From Eutreptiella sp. 'Long Island Sound 2002' (lineage: Eukaryota; Euglenozoa; Euglenophyceae; Eutreptiales; Eutreptiaceae), in the NCBI GenBank assembly GCA_964036045.1, contig OZ038399.1, positions 27,665,349-27,729,348 of the forward strand: a stretch of DNA of 64,000 nt. Direction: 5' to 3'. A model generated the notes under the pieces. The model did no database searches. It was not told the DNA's origin and saw only the letters and a list, made by a program, of their open reading frames with translations. A program made the position numbers and the translations under genes. Below, one piece after another: positions 1 through 9,838 of the stretch (the stretch's first letter is position 1; each line of letters opens with the position of its first letter).

Positions 1-2180
1 GCTGACTCCCCTGTTGAGGACTTGGACAAACAAGTCCCGATCCTCGTGCTCATGAAACTTTATTTTCCACGTCTCTTCAGTGAATTTCACCTTGGAAAAC
101 GACGTGGGGGAGCACTTTTGAAGTGCCTCCCTGACGGAAAACTTGTTGGCAGAGGCATCGAAGCCTTCCACCTCCGCCCACCAGGTCTTGACCTTTTCTT
201 CGGACTGTTTGTTCCGAAGGGTGGTGGCAGTTTCTGAGGGGATCTTGTCAAAAATCAGACTTTTCAGCTCGGCACTAGAAAATGTTTCGCCTGAATGTTC
301 AGCTTCTTCCACTAAATTCCAGAAGCTCTGTTTTTTGTCTTGCACTTCGTGCAAGATTAATCGCGAGAATGAAGGAAAATTCTTCAACATTTGGTGGTAG
401 TGGTCCTCTGGCAGCCGGGATCCACGTACCTCCAACTGTTCCCACACCTCATCAAAGGTAAGGGGGGAACTTGTATCCTCACGATCACTCCAAGTCCTGA
501 GCCAAGTGTTGGCCGGCGCTCCCTCAAGGCAATCCAAGAGGGCCATCAGGAACTGATCATCTTGGAGTTTTTGAGTCTTAACCCACAGTTTAAATTCCCG
601 TTGGAACTGAGGCCAACGTCGGGGGTTCCCATTATACTTCGGTTGCTTGGCAACCTGACGAAGTCGCAAGGAAGTAGGATTAAGAAGCGAATCCAGCCCA
701 ACACCGGCCGTAATGGCAGACACCTTGGCGGCATCATTCGCCACACCAGCTCCGGCGAGGGTCTCGGCGAGCAACAGCTGGGCTAAGGTATTGGAATCAG
801 CAGCAGGAGGGGCAGTACGGGAGGCAGTTCGCTTGGCATTCTGAGCCTCAGTCCTAGCCTTCGCCGTCCTACTCTCAGAACGAGAGATTTTAACCCTTTC
901 CTTTAGCTTGGTCCTGCTGATCCTTGCATCGGTGGTCCTGGAGTCCACCGAAGGAGCAATTGAAAAAATTTCTGTCGCCTCCTCCGATGGCTCTGTTGCT
1001 TGTTCCACCGATGAGGCGCCCTCAGACCGCATGTGCGTCTTAAAAGATCTTTTATTCCCAGCGTTTGAATGATGAGGTGCATTTGATCTTTGAGCGTTTG
1101 GAGCTCAGCATCTCGCTGGAATCTGCAGGAGCAGTCGGCAGGACAGTACATGCCGTGTCCTGAAGGGCCTGAGCAGGCTGTCGGACCGCTGATCTCGGTG
1201 GTCCGCAGCCAGGAGTCCACTTGGGGAGCTCCTTCAGCCCTGATTTCCAGGCTTGCCTGCCTGGCCGCCTCTAAAATTCCCTCCTCAACCGCGGCGGCTA
1301 GATCGTCGCGGATGGAAACAGGGGGATGAGGGGCGGAGGGCCCGGGAACAGGTGCCTGGCCCTTCTCCTTCGGGAAGGGGCTTGCCTCCCAGATCTGCAA
1401 AAAAATGGCAAAAGAGTCATCTTCTTGAGAACGCCACCACATCCTGGTATTAATTTCGTTCTGAAGGAGGAAAAAATATTCCGTTAAAAAATCAGAGGCG
1501 ATTCTTTCTTGTTCGATCAGCTTAGACGTGGCTAAGAGACAAAGGGCCTCAAGGGCCTCAAGTTTACGGGTCACTTCTGGGGACAAATGGTCGCCCCAGT
1601 GTGCCCAAGAGGCTGGTCGATTATAGCTAGGTACCTCACCTGGACCGCCCATCTCAATGTCGTTCAGATCGGCGTCAATGGTCTCAAATGTTGGACATGT
1701 GTAAGGAATGTTGGTACCTGTCAGCTCCGTAAGCTCCACCGGAGCGTTGCCATCGTCGTAGACCGGCGGATTCCAGCTGCTCGATGGCCAGTTTCGACTG
1801 GGATTATGGTAATCTGGGTACCCACGGCTGCTGATGTGCGCCCTTCTTGGGCAGTTTGGACTTGCGCAAGGCATTCCTCTCAAGGCCTCGTTCGCACAGC
1901 ACCAAGGCAGTGTAATCGTTACTTCTCCAGAAGCGGCGGGGTCTACGGGGCCGTACTGGGGAGCGGGCTGTGGAAGGGATGGCACTGCAACAGTATTCAG
2001 GTAGCCTCTGCTACCATGAAAGTGCTGCCCTAGGTCGTGGATGGTGCCGGATGGCTCAGGGCCGGCAAGACCGGGGGGGCAGGCACGCGAGGAGTCGACC
2101 TGAACGCTGCTGTCGGGGGCAGAACCGGATACACGGACACCAACGGAGGCAAGAGCGGCGACAACGGAGGCAAGATCCAT
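1..2180 (-). pseudogene. Gag of element A' (frameshifted, incomplete)
   Basis: The reading frame opens with MDLASVVAALASVGV inside the LTR and runs 425 codons to 903. The same protein then continues in another frame to the window edge. Comparison with copy A shows a one-base loss near 1046-1052 (...LGIKDLLRRT here, ...LGIKNLFKTH in A), so this copy would make only a truncated Gag. Where A has lost one A in a run at 19098-19102, A' keeps six As at 1486-1491 and reads through. The N-terminal third is Pro/Ser-rich with a short Cys cluster (CPADCSC); the capsid-like core lies in the 1-900 part. No other function is indicated. The protein is identified by collinearity with the gag-pol of the complete copy. 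Confidence 0.85.
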
Positions 2181-2550
2181 GCTGATTGTTATCCGGCAAA
2201 AAATCCCAGTCTATGAAGAAAATTGATGCGGATAATCCTAAGTACATCTGAGTGTCCATATCTGTCTGAAAAGATTTATATAAATCCGATTGTGAAAAAA
2301 TATTTGGCCGATCTGGCTCGCGCACGCGCGTCAGCGGCAATTGGCGATTCCGGGCAAATGATCGGAACGCGGCGGATTTACGATGAATGGACCGCGGAAT
2401 CAGATCCGGCACATCAGAAATATATAGGTCTGATCCTGAGACTGAGCTGCGGGGCGGCGATTCCGCCGAAGCAGAGAAAATGGCCAAAATGTAGCACATC
2501 TGGGGCAGATCTGAGAAAATCTGAGCAGATGGGGGTTAGCCGCACTTACA
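2017..2550 (-). repeat. 5' LTR of element A' (534 bp)
   Basis: This segment is the same length as the two LTRs of the complete family A copy and aligns to them end to end. On the plus strand it starts TGAAAGTGCTG and ends CACTTACA, giving TG...CA termini. A PBS-like TGGTAGCAGAGGCTACC (minus strand) directly abuts it at 2000-2016. The Gag start codon (2178-2180) lies inside it. A TATA-like TTTATATAAAT lies roughly 100 bp upstream of that ATG. Confidence 0.92.
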
Positions 2551-2922
2551 CCCTTTTCCTGCAATTTTAGCGGGGTTGGTGGGCAATGGCAGTGGTTGGG
2601 CTAGATTTTGGCCATTGTAGCAAAAGGGCGTTTTACAGCCTTCATAGCTTTTGGCCACCCCTCCCTGTAGTAGGCAGATAGGTAGGGAAAACAATACCTG
2701 GATTGGTACGCTGGGTATTCCCCCAAGGTTTTGCGCCAGCACAGAAATTGGGCGCTTAGAGGAGGAGAGACCCGGGGCGTACCCCGTGGCACCGGTAAGA
2801 CATCCTCCAGGTTTAGCAAGCGCGCAGACTTGGGTATAATTAGGACACCATTTCTGCGGCTTGCTCTCAGGACCTTAGGGGTAGCACACTCACACATACA
2901 CTTAGGCAGGTAAGGGTAAGGT
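2551..2922. other. 3' flank of family B pol, no gene seen
   Basis: This stretch lies between the integrase stop of family B and the LTR end of A'. It would be the 3' untranslated region or 3' LTR of B. No second copy is present in the window for comparison and no terminal repeat is visible, so its nature is open. No coding sequence is supported. Confidence 0.4.
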
Positions 2923-4536
2923 TCAGTCCCTAGCTTTGGTCTTGGAGGCAAGCGTCTCAGCGAGCCTCAGCAACTCACCAAGGTTGTTCTGGGACAAAAG
3001 GTCTACCAGAACCGAGTTTAGGCGTCCCTCAGGTAGAACAAACGCAAGGAAGGGCTCCCAGGTGGCCTCTTCGACTCCAAACCCTTCCCAGAGGCAGAGG
3101 AAGCGCCAACCCTGGCGATAGCGGTGGCGTACGACAGACTTCATCAGGTAGAAGCCCTCCTTAGCCATCTCCTTGGCGTTCATGTCGGGGAGTTCCCCTT
3201 CAACTTCCATAGGGCTGGTAGCCCCTTGTAGGTCTAGGGCGGCGATTTCCTCGTCGTTCAGCTCCCACTCCTCCCCACAGAGGTCTTTAGGATCATAGTA
3301 TTGCTTCAGGTGTTGAGCAGCGCACACCAGGGTCCCCCCTAGACGCGGAGAACACCGCACGGTTATACGGTGTCCATCCACAGATAGAATCTTGTAGGGC
3401 TCGAAGTATGGGTCATCGCTGGTAGAGCGTGGCCAGGCGGGTAGTCGGCTGTGGTGCACCAGCACCCAGTCCCCTTCTTGGTAGGTGGCAGGTACTCGGT
3501 GCTTATTCTTCTTGTTCCACTGACGCTCCCTCACTCTCTGGAGCATAGCCTTGGCCTTGTCCACCTTCGCTTGTTGCTCTTGGACCCACTCACCCACGGA
3601 AGAATGGGTGTCTTCTGGATGGGGGGCATGTAGGAACCACGCCGGGCGCCCTAGGAATAGCTCATGGGGCGAGTAGCCAGTCGCCGAACTCCCTTGGGAG
3701 TTCATCATCAAGGATATGACGGGGAGTAGTCTCACCCAGTCTCTGGTGCGTTCAGTTTTGCACCATATCCTTACATTCTCCTTGAGGACACGAGTCTGTC
3801 GCTCACATAAGGGGTTGCTCGTGTGAGAGTAAGGGATCCCCGTAGACACCTGGACATTGAGGGACCTCAGGACCCTCTTGTACCAGCCGGTATCTGAGCG
3901 TACTTGTACGTCCTCATCGGAGTCGATCTCCTTGGGCGCCCCATAGACACAAAACCACTCCTCCAGGAGTATCTTGATAGTCTCCTCTCCGGTAATGTGC
4001 TTGGTACAGGGGTACACCCTGGTAAACCTGGTCAACCCACAGGTTACCACGAGGGCGAAGTCATAGCCCCCGAACTTCAGCATCTCCGTGTAGTCCACGT
4101 AGAGAACACTGTTAGCACAGTGAGGGATGGGCAGGGTCGAGTAGAGACCTCTGTCCCTGATATCCCCAGGTTTGCAGGACCTACACGGGCACTTGTCCAC
4201 GATAGGCTGGAGCGTCTTCCGCAGTTGGTCATCAGTCCACGTAGTGTGGAACCACTGCTTGCCAGGACATTGCCTAAGCCGCTTCTTTGGTTTGCCATGC
4301 AACGCGCGTTGCAATGCACGTTGGTACATTCCGCTGAGTGCGTGTGGTGTGTGTTGTGTGTGTGATATTTCGTCTGCCCATAACGAGACACATGACATGG
4401 GCAACCATCCAATTTGAAACCGGATGAAATTTCCCCCATACCTCGTTAGGTCACAAACATGATATGAGTGCGATGTGGGCAATGAAGCAATGGCAGCGCA
4501 AACACAAAGCCAGGCAATGTTCTCAAACTGCCTCAT
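2923..4536 (-). pseudogene. Family B integrase core and chromodomain
   Basis: This 537-codon frame holds the C-terminal half of a retroviral-type integrase, which joins element cDNA to target DNA. The second half of the zinc-binding domain is at about residues 116-121 (CPCRSC). The catalytic triad is D148 (LYVDYTE), D209 (IDSDEDVQ) and E245 (NPLCERQ), with the 35-residue spacing of DD35E enzymes. A GPY-like C-terminal region follows. At about 463-515 is a chromodomain (YLMKSVVRHRYRQGWRFLCL, then WEGF and TWEP), expected to direct integration through chromatin binding. The first 75 or so residues (MRQFENIAWLC...) look like part of the inserted segment rather than integrase. The HxxxH half of the zinc finger lies about 3 kb upstream at 7455-7560, so the domain is split. 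Confidence 0.85.
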
Positions 4537-4639
4537 CTACGTCAGCATAGGAGCCTTTGCTTAGCCCTGTGGGTTGTACCAAAGGGAGATCACATTTGGC
4601 TGCCATTCATGCTCGCAATTCACTATTTCCTCACTGTCT

Positions 4640-4970
4640 TTTGACCATTCGTTCACCCTTAGTTCACTGTCTTTTCACCCTTTGCTCACCCTACCTAGGA
4701 AGGCGTAATACACAGGACAAGCCTCCTCTTGGCACACAAAGCACGCAACAAGGGCATGAAGGGAGTGAGACAATCTTTGTATATTAGAATATGTGGTGTG
4801 GAGCAATGTCATGTTCGATCACCGCCTTTTCACCCTTCGCTCACCCTACCTCGGAAGGTGTAATACACAGGAAATACCTCCTCTTGGCACACAAAGCACG
4901 CAACAATGGCATGAAGGCAGTGAGACAATCTTTGTATATGATTATATGTGGTGTGGAACAACGTCAGGTA
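4640..4970. repeat. Two direct copies of an approximately 153 bp repeat
   Basis: The block containing CTCACCCTACCT, AATACACAGGA, CCTCCTCTTGGCACACAAAG and GTGAGACAATCTTTGTATAT occurs twice, starting near 4675 and 4830, with small differences. It lies at the integrase-proximal end of the segment that interrupts the family B integrase. Confidence 0.75.
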
Positions 4971-4971
4971 T

Positions 4972-6905
4972 GACAAGAAATTTGCAATATTTGTCCACCG
5001 TGGATACAGACCACAAAAGGTGCAAAAATGGGCCGAAAACACCTCAAATCTACATTGTTCAACCCACTCCTGTGCACATAGTATCATATTCCATTTATTA
5101 CCTAGCATTCAAATACTTATAATACCATCTTATGCCCCAAACATGTGTGTGGACGGTGATAGGTGATCAAAACCCTACCTATGAACCATATGGATATTGG
5201 ACCACAAATGGTGCAAAAACGGGCCAAAAACACCTCAAAACTATATTGTTCATCCCATGCTTGTGCCCGTAGTATCATATTTTATTTCTTACCCAGCATT
5301 CAAATGCTTACAATACCATCCTATGCCCCAAACATGTGTGTGGACGGTGATAGGTGATCAAAGCCCTGACTATGAACCATATGGATATGGAGCACAAATG
5401 GTGCAAAAACGGGCTGAAAACACCTCAAAACTACATTGTTCATCCCATGCTGGTGCCCGTAGTATCATACTTTATTTTTTACCCACCATTCAAATGCTTA
5501 CAATACCATCCTATGCCCCAAACATGTGTGTGGACGGTGATAGGTGATCAAAGCCCTGACTATGAACCATATGGATATGGTGCACAAATGGTGCAAAAAC
5601 GGGCCGAAAACACCTCAAAACTACATTGTTCATCCCATGCTGGTGCCCGTAGTATCATACTTTATTTTTTACCCACCATTCAAATGCTTACAATACCATC
5701 CTATGCCCCAAACATGTGTGTGGACGGTGATAGGTGATCAAAACCCTACCTATGAACCATATGGATATGGAGCGCAAAAGGTGCAGAAACGGGCCAAAAA
5801 CACTTCAAATCTACATCGTTCATCCCATTCTTATGCCCGTAGTATCATAGTTTATGTAGTTCTTATCATTCAAATGCATACAATACCAACCCAAGCCCCA
5901 AACATGTGTGTGGACGGTGATAGGTGATCAAAACCCTACCTATGACCATATGGATATTGGACCACAAACGGTGCAAAATAGGGCCAAAAACACCTCCAAT
6001 CTTCATCGTTCATCCCATTCTTATACACATGCTATCATATTATATGTAGCACCTATCATACGAATGCTTACAATAACAACCTAAGCCCCAAACATGTGTG
6101 CGTACGGTGATAGGCACGCAAAAGCCTACCTATGAACCATATGGAAATGGACCACAAACGGTGCAAAATAGGGCCAAAAACACCTCCAATCTTCATCGTT
6201 CATCCCATTCTTATGCACATACTATCATATTATATGTAGCACCTATCATACAAATGCTTACAATAACAACCTAAGCCCCAAACATGTGTGTGGACGGTGA
6301 TAGGCACGCAAAAACCCACCTATGAACAATATAGAAATGGACTACAAAACAGTGCAAAATGGGGCCAAAAACTCCTCAAATGTTCATCGTTCATCCCATT
6401 CTTATGCACATACTATCATATTTTATGTAGTTATTATCATTCAAATGCATACAATACCAACCCAAGCCTCAAACATGTGTGTGGACGGTGATAGGTGATC
6501 AAAACCCTACCTATGAACCATATGGATATTGGACCACAAACGGTGCAAAATAGGGCCAAAAACACCTCCAATGTTCATTGTTCATCCCATTCTTATACAC
6601 ATGCTATCATATTATATGTAGCACCTATCATACGAATGCTTACAATAACAACCTAAGCCCCAAACATGTGTGCGTACGGTGATAGGCACGCAAAAGCCTA
6701 CCTATGAACCATATGGAAATGGAGCACAAACGGTGCAAAATAGGGCCAAAAACACCTCAAATGTTTATTGTTCATCCCATTCTTATGCACATAGTATCAT
6801 ATTTTCTGTAGTTCTTATCATTCAAATGCATACAATACCAACCCAAGCCCCAAACATGTGTGTGGACGGTGATAGGTGATCAAAACCCTACCTATGAACC
6901 ATATG
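4972..6905. repeat. 190 bp satellite array, about 10 copies
   Basis: The anchor GTGTGGACGGTGATAGG recurs at about 5148, 5339, 5529, 5719, 5909, 6099, 6289, 6480, 6671 and 6861, a period of 190-191 bp. Later units alternate between two subtypes, one with GTGATCAAAACCCTACC and one with GCACGCAAAAGCCTACC after the anchor, so part of the array is a dimeric higher-order repeat. A run of about 3.5 related units lies at 27668-28320. Because 190 is not a multiple of three, the small open frames in it shift from unit to unit and are not genes. Confidence 0.95.
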
Positions 6906-7454
6906 GATCTTGGGCCCCATGGTGCATGAGAAAAGGATGAATAGCCTAGAATAAAGGCAAAACATCGCTTGTCATGTAGGCTCCTACCAATGGTGATGAC
7001 AATGTGTTCACATATCACCTCTATACCACCTCTTCCAGCCCTGTAAGGCCCTCTACATGGCCTCCATAGACCCTGAAACCATGAAAAAGCGTGGTTTTTG
7101 GCTAGAAAAGTGTGAATTTCTCAAAGTCTGTGCCTGCCAATCTGGATTTTTTTAGGTCAGCAGCAAGGTATTGATCCTGGGGACACGCTCATGCCTTTAC
7201 TTTGCTTCCAACTGAAAAAAAAAGTGGACTTTTTGGCGATTTTCCATTGCGCACGGCGGTCGGGAATCTGAAACTCGCGTACGCGGCAGTTGTTGACAGT
7301 TGATCTGCGGCTCCAGCTCCAGCGACAGCATAATTTTGTTAAAATTTTGAGAAAACACAAAAACAACAGTACTACTGTGTACAGTTTGATATCGCCATTC
7401 TGAAAATGCATGACTTTGAATTTTGGGAAAAAACAGCTGCTAAAATCATAGGTG
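6906..7454. other. Non-repetitive part of the segment interrupting B integrase
   Basis: This stretch connects the satellite to the point where integrase homology resumes (...TLRLFTYDF). It is AT-rich with a few short unrelated frames, and an almost identical stretch exists at 28321-28872 in the other B copy. No gene or terminal repeat was recognised. Confidence 0.5.
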
Positions 7455-8017
7455 AATAGCCTCAGGGTACGGTCAGCACCCACATGACCGCTGGACTCAT
7501 GGGTCCACTTCAGCAGCGCTGGGATCCTGTCACTGGGTACCACGATGCGGTCCTCGTGCCAGAGGTAGCTCTTGTCCCTCTTCCACTGTTCTTGGTTGAC
7601 CAGGAGGGGTTCAAGGCGTTTCTCCAGGCGCTTGTAGATATCCTCAAACTCCTTCAGGTACTCCGCTTGTTGGAGTCCATCTAGGGGGCGTATCATAGTC
7701 ATGTTGAGGTCCAAGTGCACGTCCATACGGCTGAACGCCTCCTTAGCCAGCGCTTCAGACCGGGCACCAATCAGGGCGTCGAAGTTGTTGCGGCTGATGT
7801 AGTCTGCACACTCGTTCTTCACTCCCTGGATATGGTGTACCGTCAGCCCTAGTTGGCTGAGGTGGGTCCACCAGCACCGTAGCTTGGCCTTCTCAGGTGG
7901 GGGACCCTTCTGGAAAGTGCGGACGGATCTGGTGGCACAGCCAGACCACAGGGTTACTCCCCAACAAACGTGCCTGAGAGGATAGCACCAGCATACCCGC
8001 GAGCAATTTCTGCTCAT
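7455..8017 (-). pseudogene. Family B RNase H end and integrase zinc-binding half, left copy
   Basis: The frame encodes the last part of RNase H (HHIQGVKNECADYISR, matching the H-x-x-G-x-x-N-x-x-AD-x-x-SR signature of gypsy RNase H). A basic linker follows, then the first half of the integrase zinc finger (HESSGH) and TLRLFTYDF, where homology stops. The reading frame is offset from the upstream RT frame, so at least two frameshifts or stops lie between 8046 and 7950. The same defects occur in the right copy and therefore predate the duplication. Confidence 0.75.
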
Positions 8018-8045
8018 AGGTGGAGTAGTTCCCCCTGGCCTGTTT

Positions 8046-9458
8046 TCATTTCCAGTTCCAGTGGCCCAGGGGTACTAGGACCCACTTGTCGTCAGGGTAG
8101 CTGTGCTTGAGAGTTCCATCTCGGTTGAGACCTTCAGTCCCCCATCGGGAAATAGCCGAGTCGAACTCCTCCTTCTCTACTGCTTGCCATTGGAACAACG
8201 TTCCACCACCGCCCACATTGCTGGCGTCAGTCACCAGGATAATCTCCCCTTGTGCTCTAGGCACGCCCAAGCACTTAGCGTTGGCCACCTTGTCTTTGAG
8301 CTCGTCAAACGCTTGTTGCTCTTGTGGGCCCCAGCGCCAGGTAGTACTCTTCTTGATCAGGTCCGTCAGAATGGCGCTGGTGTAGGTGAATTTTTTGATA
8401 TGGCAGCGGTAGAAGTTGCACGCCCCAATGAAACTGCGTACATCATGAAGTCTTTTGTTGGGGTCTTCGTGTCGTACCTTAGCGTCCATCAGGGGTTTGG
8501 CCTTAGAGGCCGCTGGGGTCCACCACCCATAGCCAACGTCAAACCCCAGGTACTGCATGGTCTCCTGCATGAACTCACACTTCTCCAGCTTGAGTCGTGT
8601 GTGGTTCTCTTGGCAGACCGCAAAGAACTCACCCCAGAGGATTAGGTGATCCTCCTGGGTATTGGTCCCGAAGCATACATCGTCGATGTGCGCCTCCATC
8701 TGGGCCCCACGGGACCTGAGTTCTTGCACCTTGGGTCTTCGTCGTAGGATGCACAAGATCTTGTTCATCGGCTCTTGGAATAGAGCGGGTGCGTTGGCCA
8801 CGCAAAAGGGCATGACCTTCCACTTGAACACCCTCCCTTGAGGGGTGATGAAGGCTAGTAGCTCCTGAGCGTTGGGCGTCAGGTCCACCTGCCAGAATCC
8901 GCTCCTCTTGTCCATCTTGGTCTTGTAGCGACAGGAGGCTATCTTCTCAAGGGTAGACTCCATATTAGGAATGGACCCTGAGTGGTTCAACATTTTCTTG
9001 TTCAGCTCTCCATAATCCACTACCAACCGTTTGGCTGTAGACCCAGGGTTAGCCACCAGGAAACAGGGGCTGCAGTGTTGGGGGTAGTCCCCGTCCTTGT
9101 ACTCCAGGACTAGGCCAGCGTCAATACATTCTTGTATCTGTCGCTCAATCTCGTCGGCCTGCTCTTTAGGAGCGGGATAGGGTCTCCTCCGGATCTTATG
9201 GCCCACGAACTCGGGTTTCAGCTTGAGGTCCATCTGTACCAGCTTGTCACATGAGGCTGGGGGTGGTAGTTCCCCGGAAACCTCCAGATAGGTCTGAAAG
9301 TGCTGCCCTAGGTCGTTGATGGTGCCGGAGGGCTCAGGGCCGGCAAGACCGGGGGGGCAGGCACGCGAGGAGTCGACCTGAACGCTGCTGTTGGGGGCAG
9401 AACCGGATACATGGACACCAACGGAGGCAAGAGCGGCGACAACGGAGGCAAGATCCAT
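8046..9458 (-). CDS. Chimeric ORF: LTR-encoded Gag leader fused in frame to family B reverse transcriptase-RNase H
   Basis: The 470-codon frame starts at the Gag ATG inside the 3' LTR of element A (MDLASVVAALASVGV...). It crosses the LTR end and the 5 bp target duplication, then continues without a break into family B RT (TYLEVSGELPPPASC...). RT motifs visible are KMDKRSGFWQVDL, VFKWKVMPFCVANAPALFQ and the catalytic AHIDDV, where the usual first residue of the YxDD box is His. The RNase H start is at LVTDASNVGGGG. It ends at a TGA after GHWNWK, a stop shared with the right B copy. The fusion is a product of the insertion site; the LTR also supplies a TATA-like box upstream. Whether it is expressed is unknown. 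One substitution sits at a conserved spot (PFC here, PFG in the right copy). Confidence 0.7.
   Translation of the reverse strand: MDLASVVAALASVGVHVSGSAPNSSVQVDSSRACPPGLAGPEPSGTINDLGQHFQTYLEVSGELPPPASCDKLVQMDLKLKPEFVGHKIRRRPYPAPKEQADEIERQIQECIDAGLVLEYKDGDYPQHCSPCFLVANPGSTAKRLVVDYGELNKKMLNHSGSIPNMESTLEKIASCRYKTKMDKRSGFWQVDLTPNAQELLAFITPQGRVFKWKVMPFCVANAPALFQEPMNKILCILRRRPKVQELRSRGAQMEAHIDDVCFGTNTQEDHLILWGEFFAVCQENHTRLKLEKCEFMQETMQYLGFDVGYGWWTPAASKAKPLMDAKVRHEDPNKRLHDVRSFIGACNFYRCHIKKFTYTSAILTDLIKKSTTWRWGPQEQQAFDELKDKVANAKCLGVPRAQGEIILVTDASNVGGGGTLFQWQAVEKEEFDSAISRWGTEGLNRDGTLKHSYPDDKWVLVPLGHWNWK
9290..9294. repeat. Target site duplication, left (AGGTC)
   Basis: AGGTC flanks element A here and at 20165-20169. 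In the uninterrupted right copy of B the same site reads CAGATAGGTCCTTATAAG with one AGGTC, which proves the insertion and the 5 bp duplication usual for LTR retrotransposons. Confidence 0.95.
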
Positions 9459-9828
9459 GTTGATTGTTATCCGGCAAAAAATCCCAGTCTATGAAGAAAA
9501 TTGATGCGGATTATCCTAAGTACATCTGAGTGTCCATATCTATCTGAAAAGATTTATATAAATCCGATTGTGAAAAAATATTTGGCCGATCTGGCTCGCG
9601 CACGCGCGTCAGCGGCAAATGGCGATTCCGGGTAAATGATCGGAACGCGGCGGATTTACGATGAATGGACCGCGGAATCAGATCCGGCACATCAGAAATA
9701 TATAGGTCTGATCCTGAGACTGAGCTGCGGGGCGGCGATTCCGCCGAAGCAGAGAAAATGACCAAAATGTAGTCAATCTGGGGCAGATCTGCTAAAATCT
9801 GAGCAGATGGGGGTTAGCCGCACTTACA
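9295..9828 (-). repeat. 3' LTR of element A
   Basis: Identical in length to the 5' LTR at 19631-20164, with substitutions seen at about four positions (for example CATGG against CACGG, GGCGACAAC against GGCGGCAAC, and GGTTAGCC against GGTTCGCC). It carries the Gag start codon at 9456-9458 and feeds the chimeric ORF. Confidence 0.97.
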
Positions 9829-9838
9829 CTCCCCCTCC
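9829..9838 (-). promoter_or_regulatory. Polypurine tract of element A
   Basis: On the minus strand GGAGGGGGAG immediately precedes the TG that opens the 3' LTR. This is the expected position and composition for the plus-strand DNA primer of an LTR retrotransposon. Confidence 0.9.

Larger units (their letters stand above)
1..2550 (-). mobile_element. Family A LTR retrotransposon, 5' end only (copy A'), cut by window edge
   Basis: This is the 5' LTR and part of gag of a second copy of the family A element seen complete at 9295-20164. The two are nearly identical through LTR, PBS and gag, and A' leaves the window within gag at a point matching about 17610 in the complete copy. Its right boundary is the LTR end ...CGCACTTACA at 2550. 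The flank from 2551 belongs to family B, 3' of its integrase, so A' also appears to have landed in B. The target duplication cannot be tested because the other end is outside the window. Confidence 0.9.

Noticed and set aside
2056-2499. 84-147 codon frame in the U3 part of the A LTR
   Set aside because: Present in all three LTRs, but the copies are too alike for conservation to mean anything; no motif, and it lies upstream of the likely transcript start.
4972-6905. CRISPR-like array
   Set aside because: The 190 bp units repeat in full, with no short repeat and unique spacer structure; it is a satellite.
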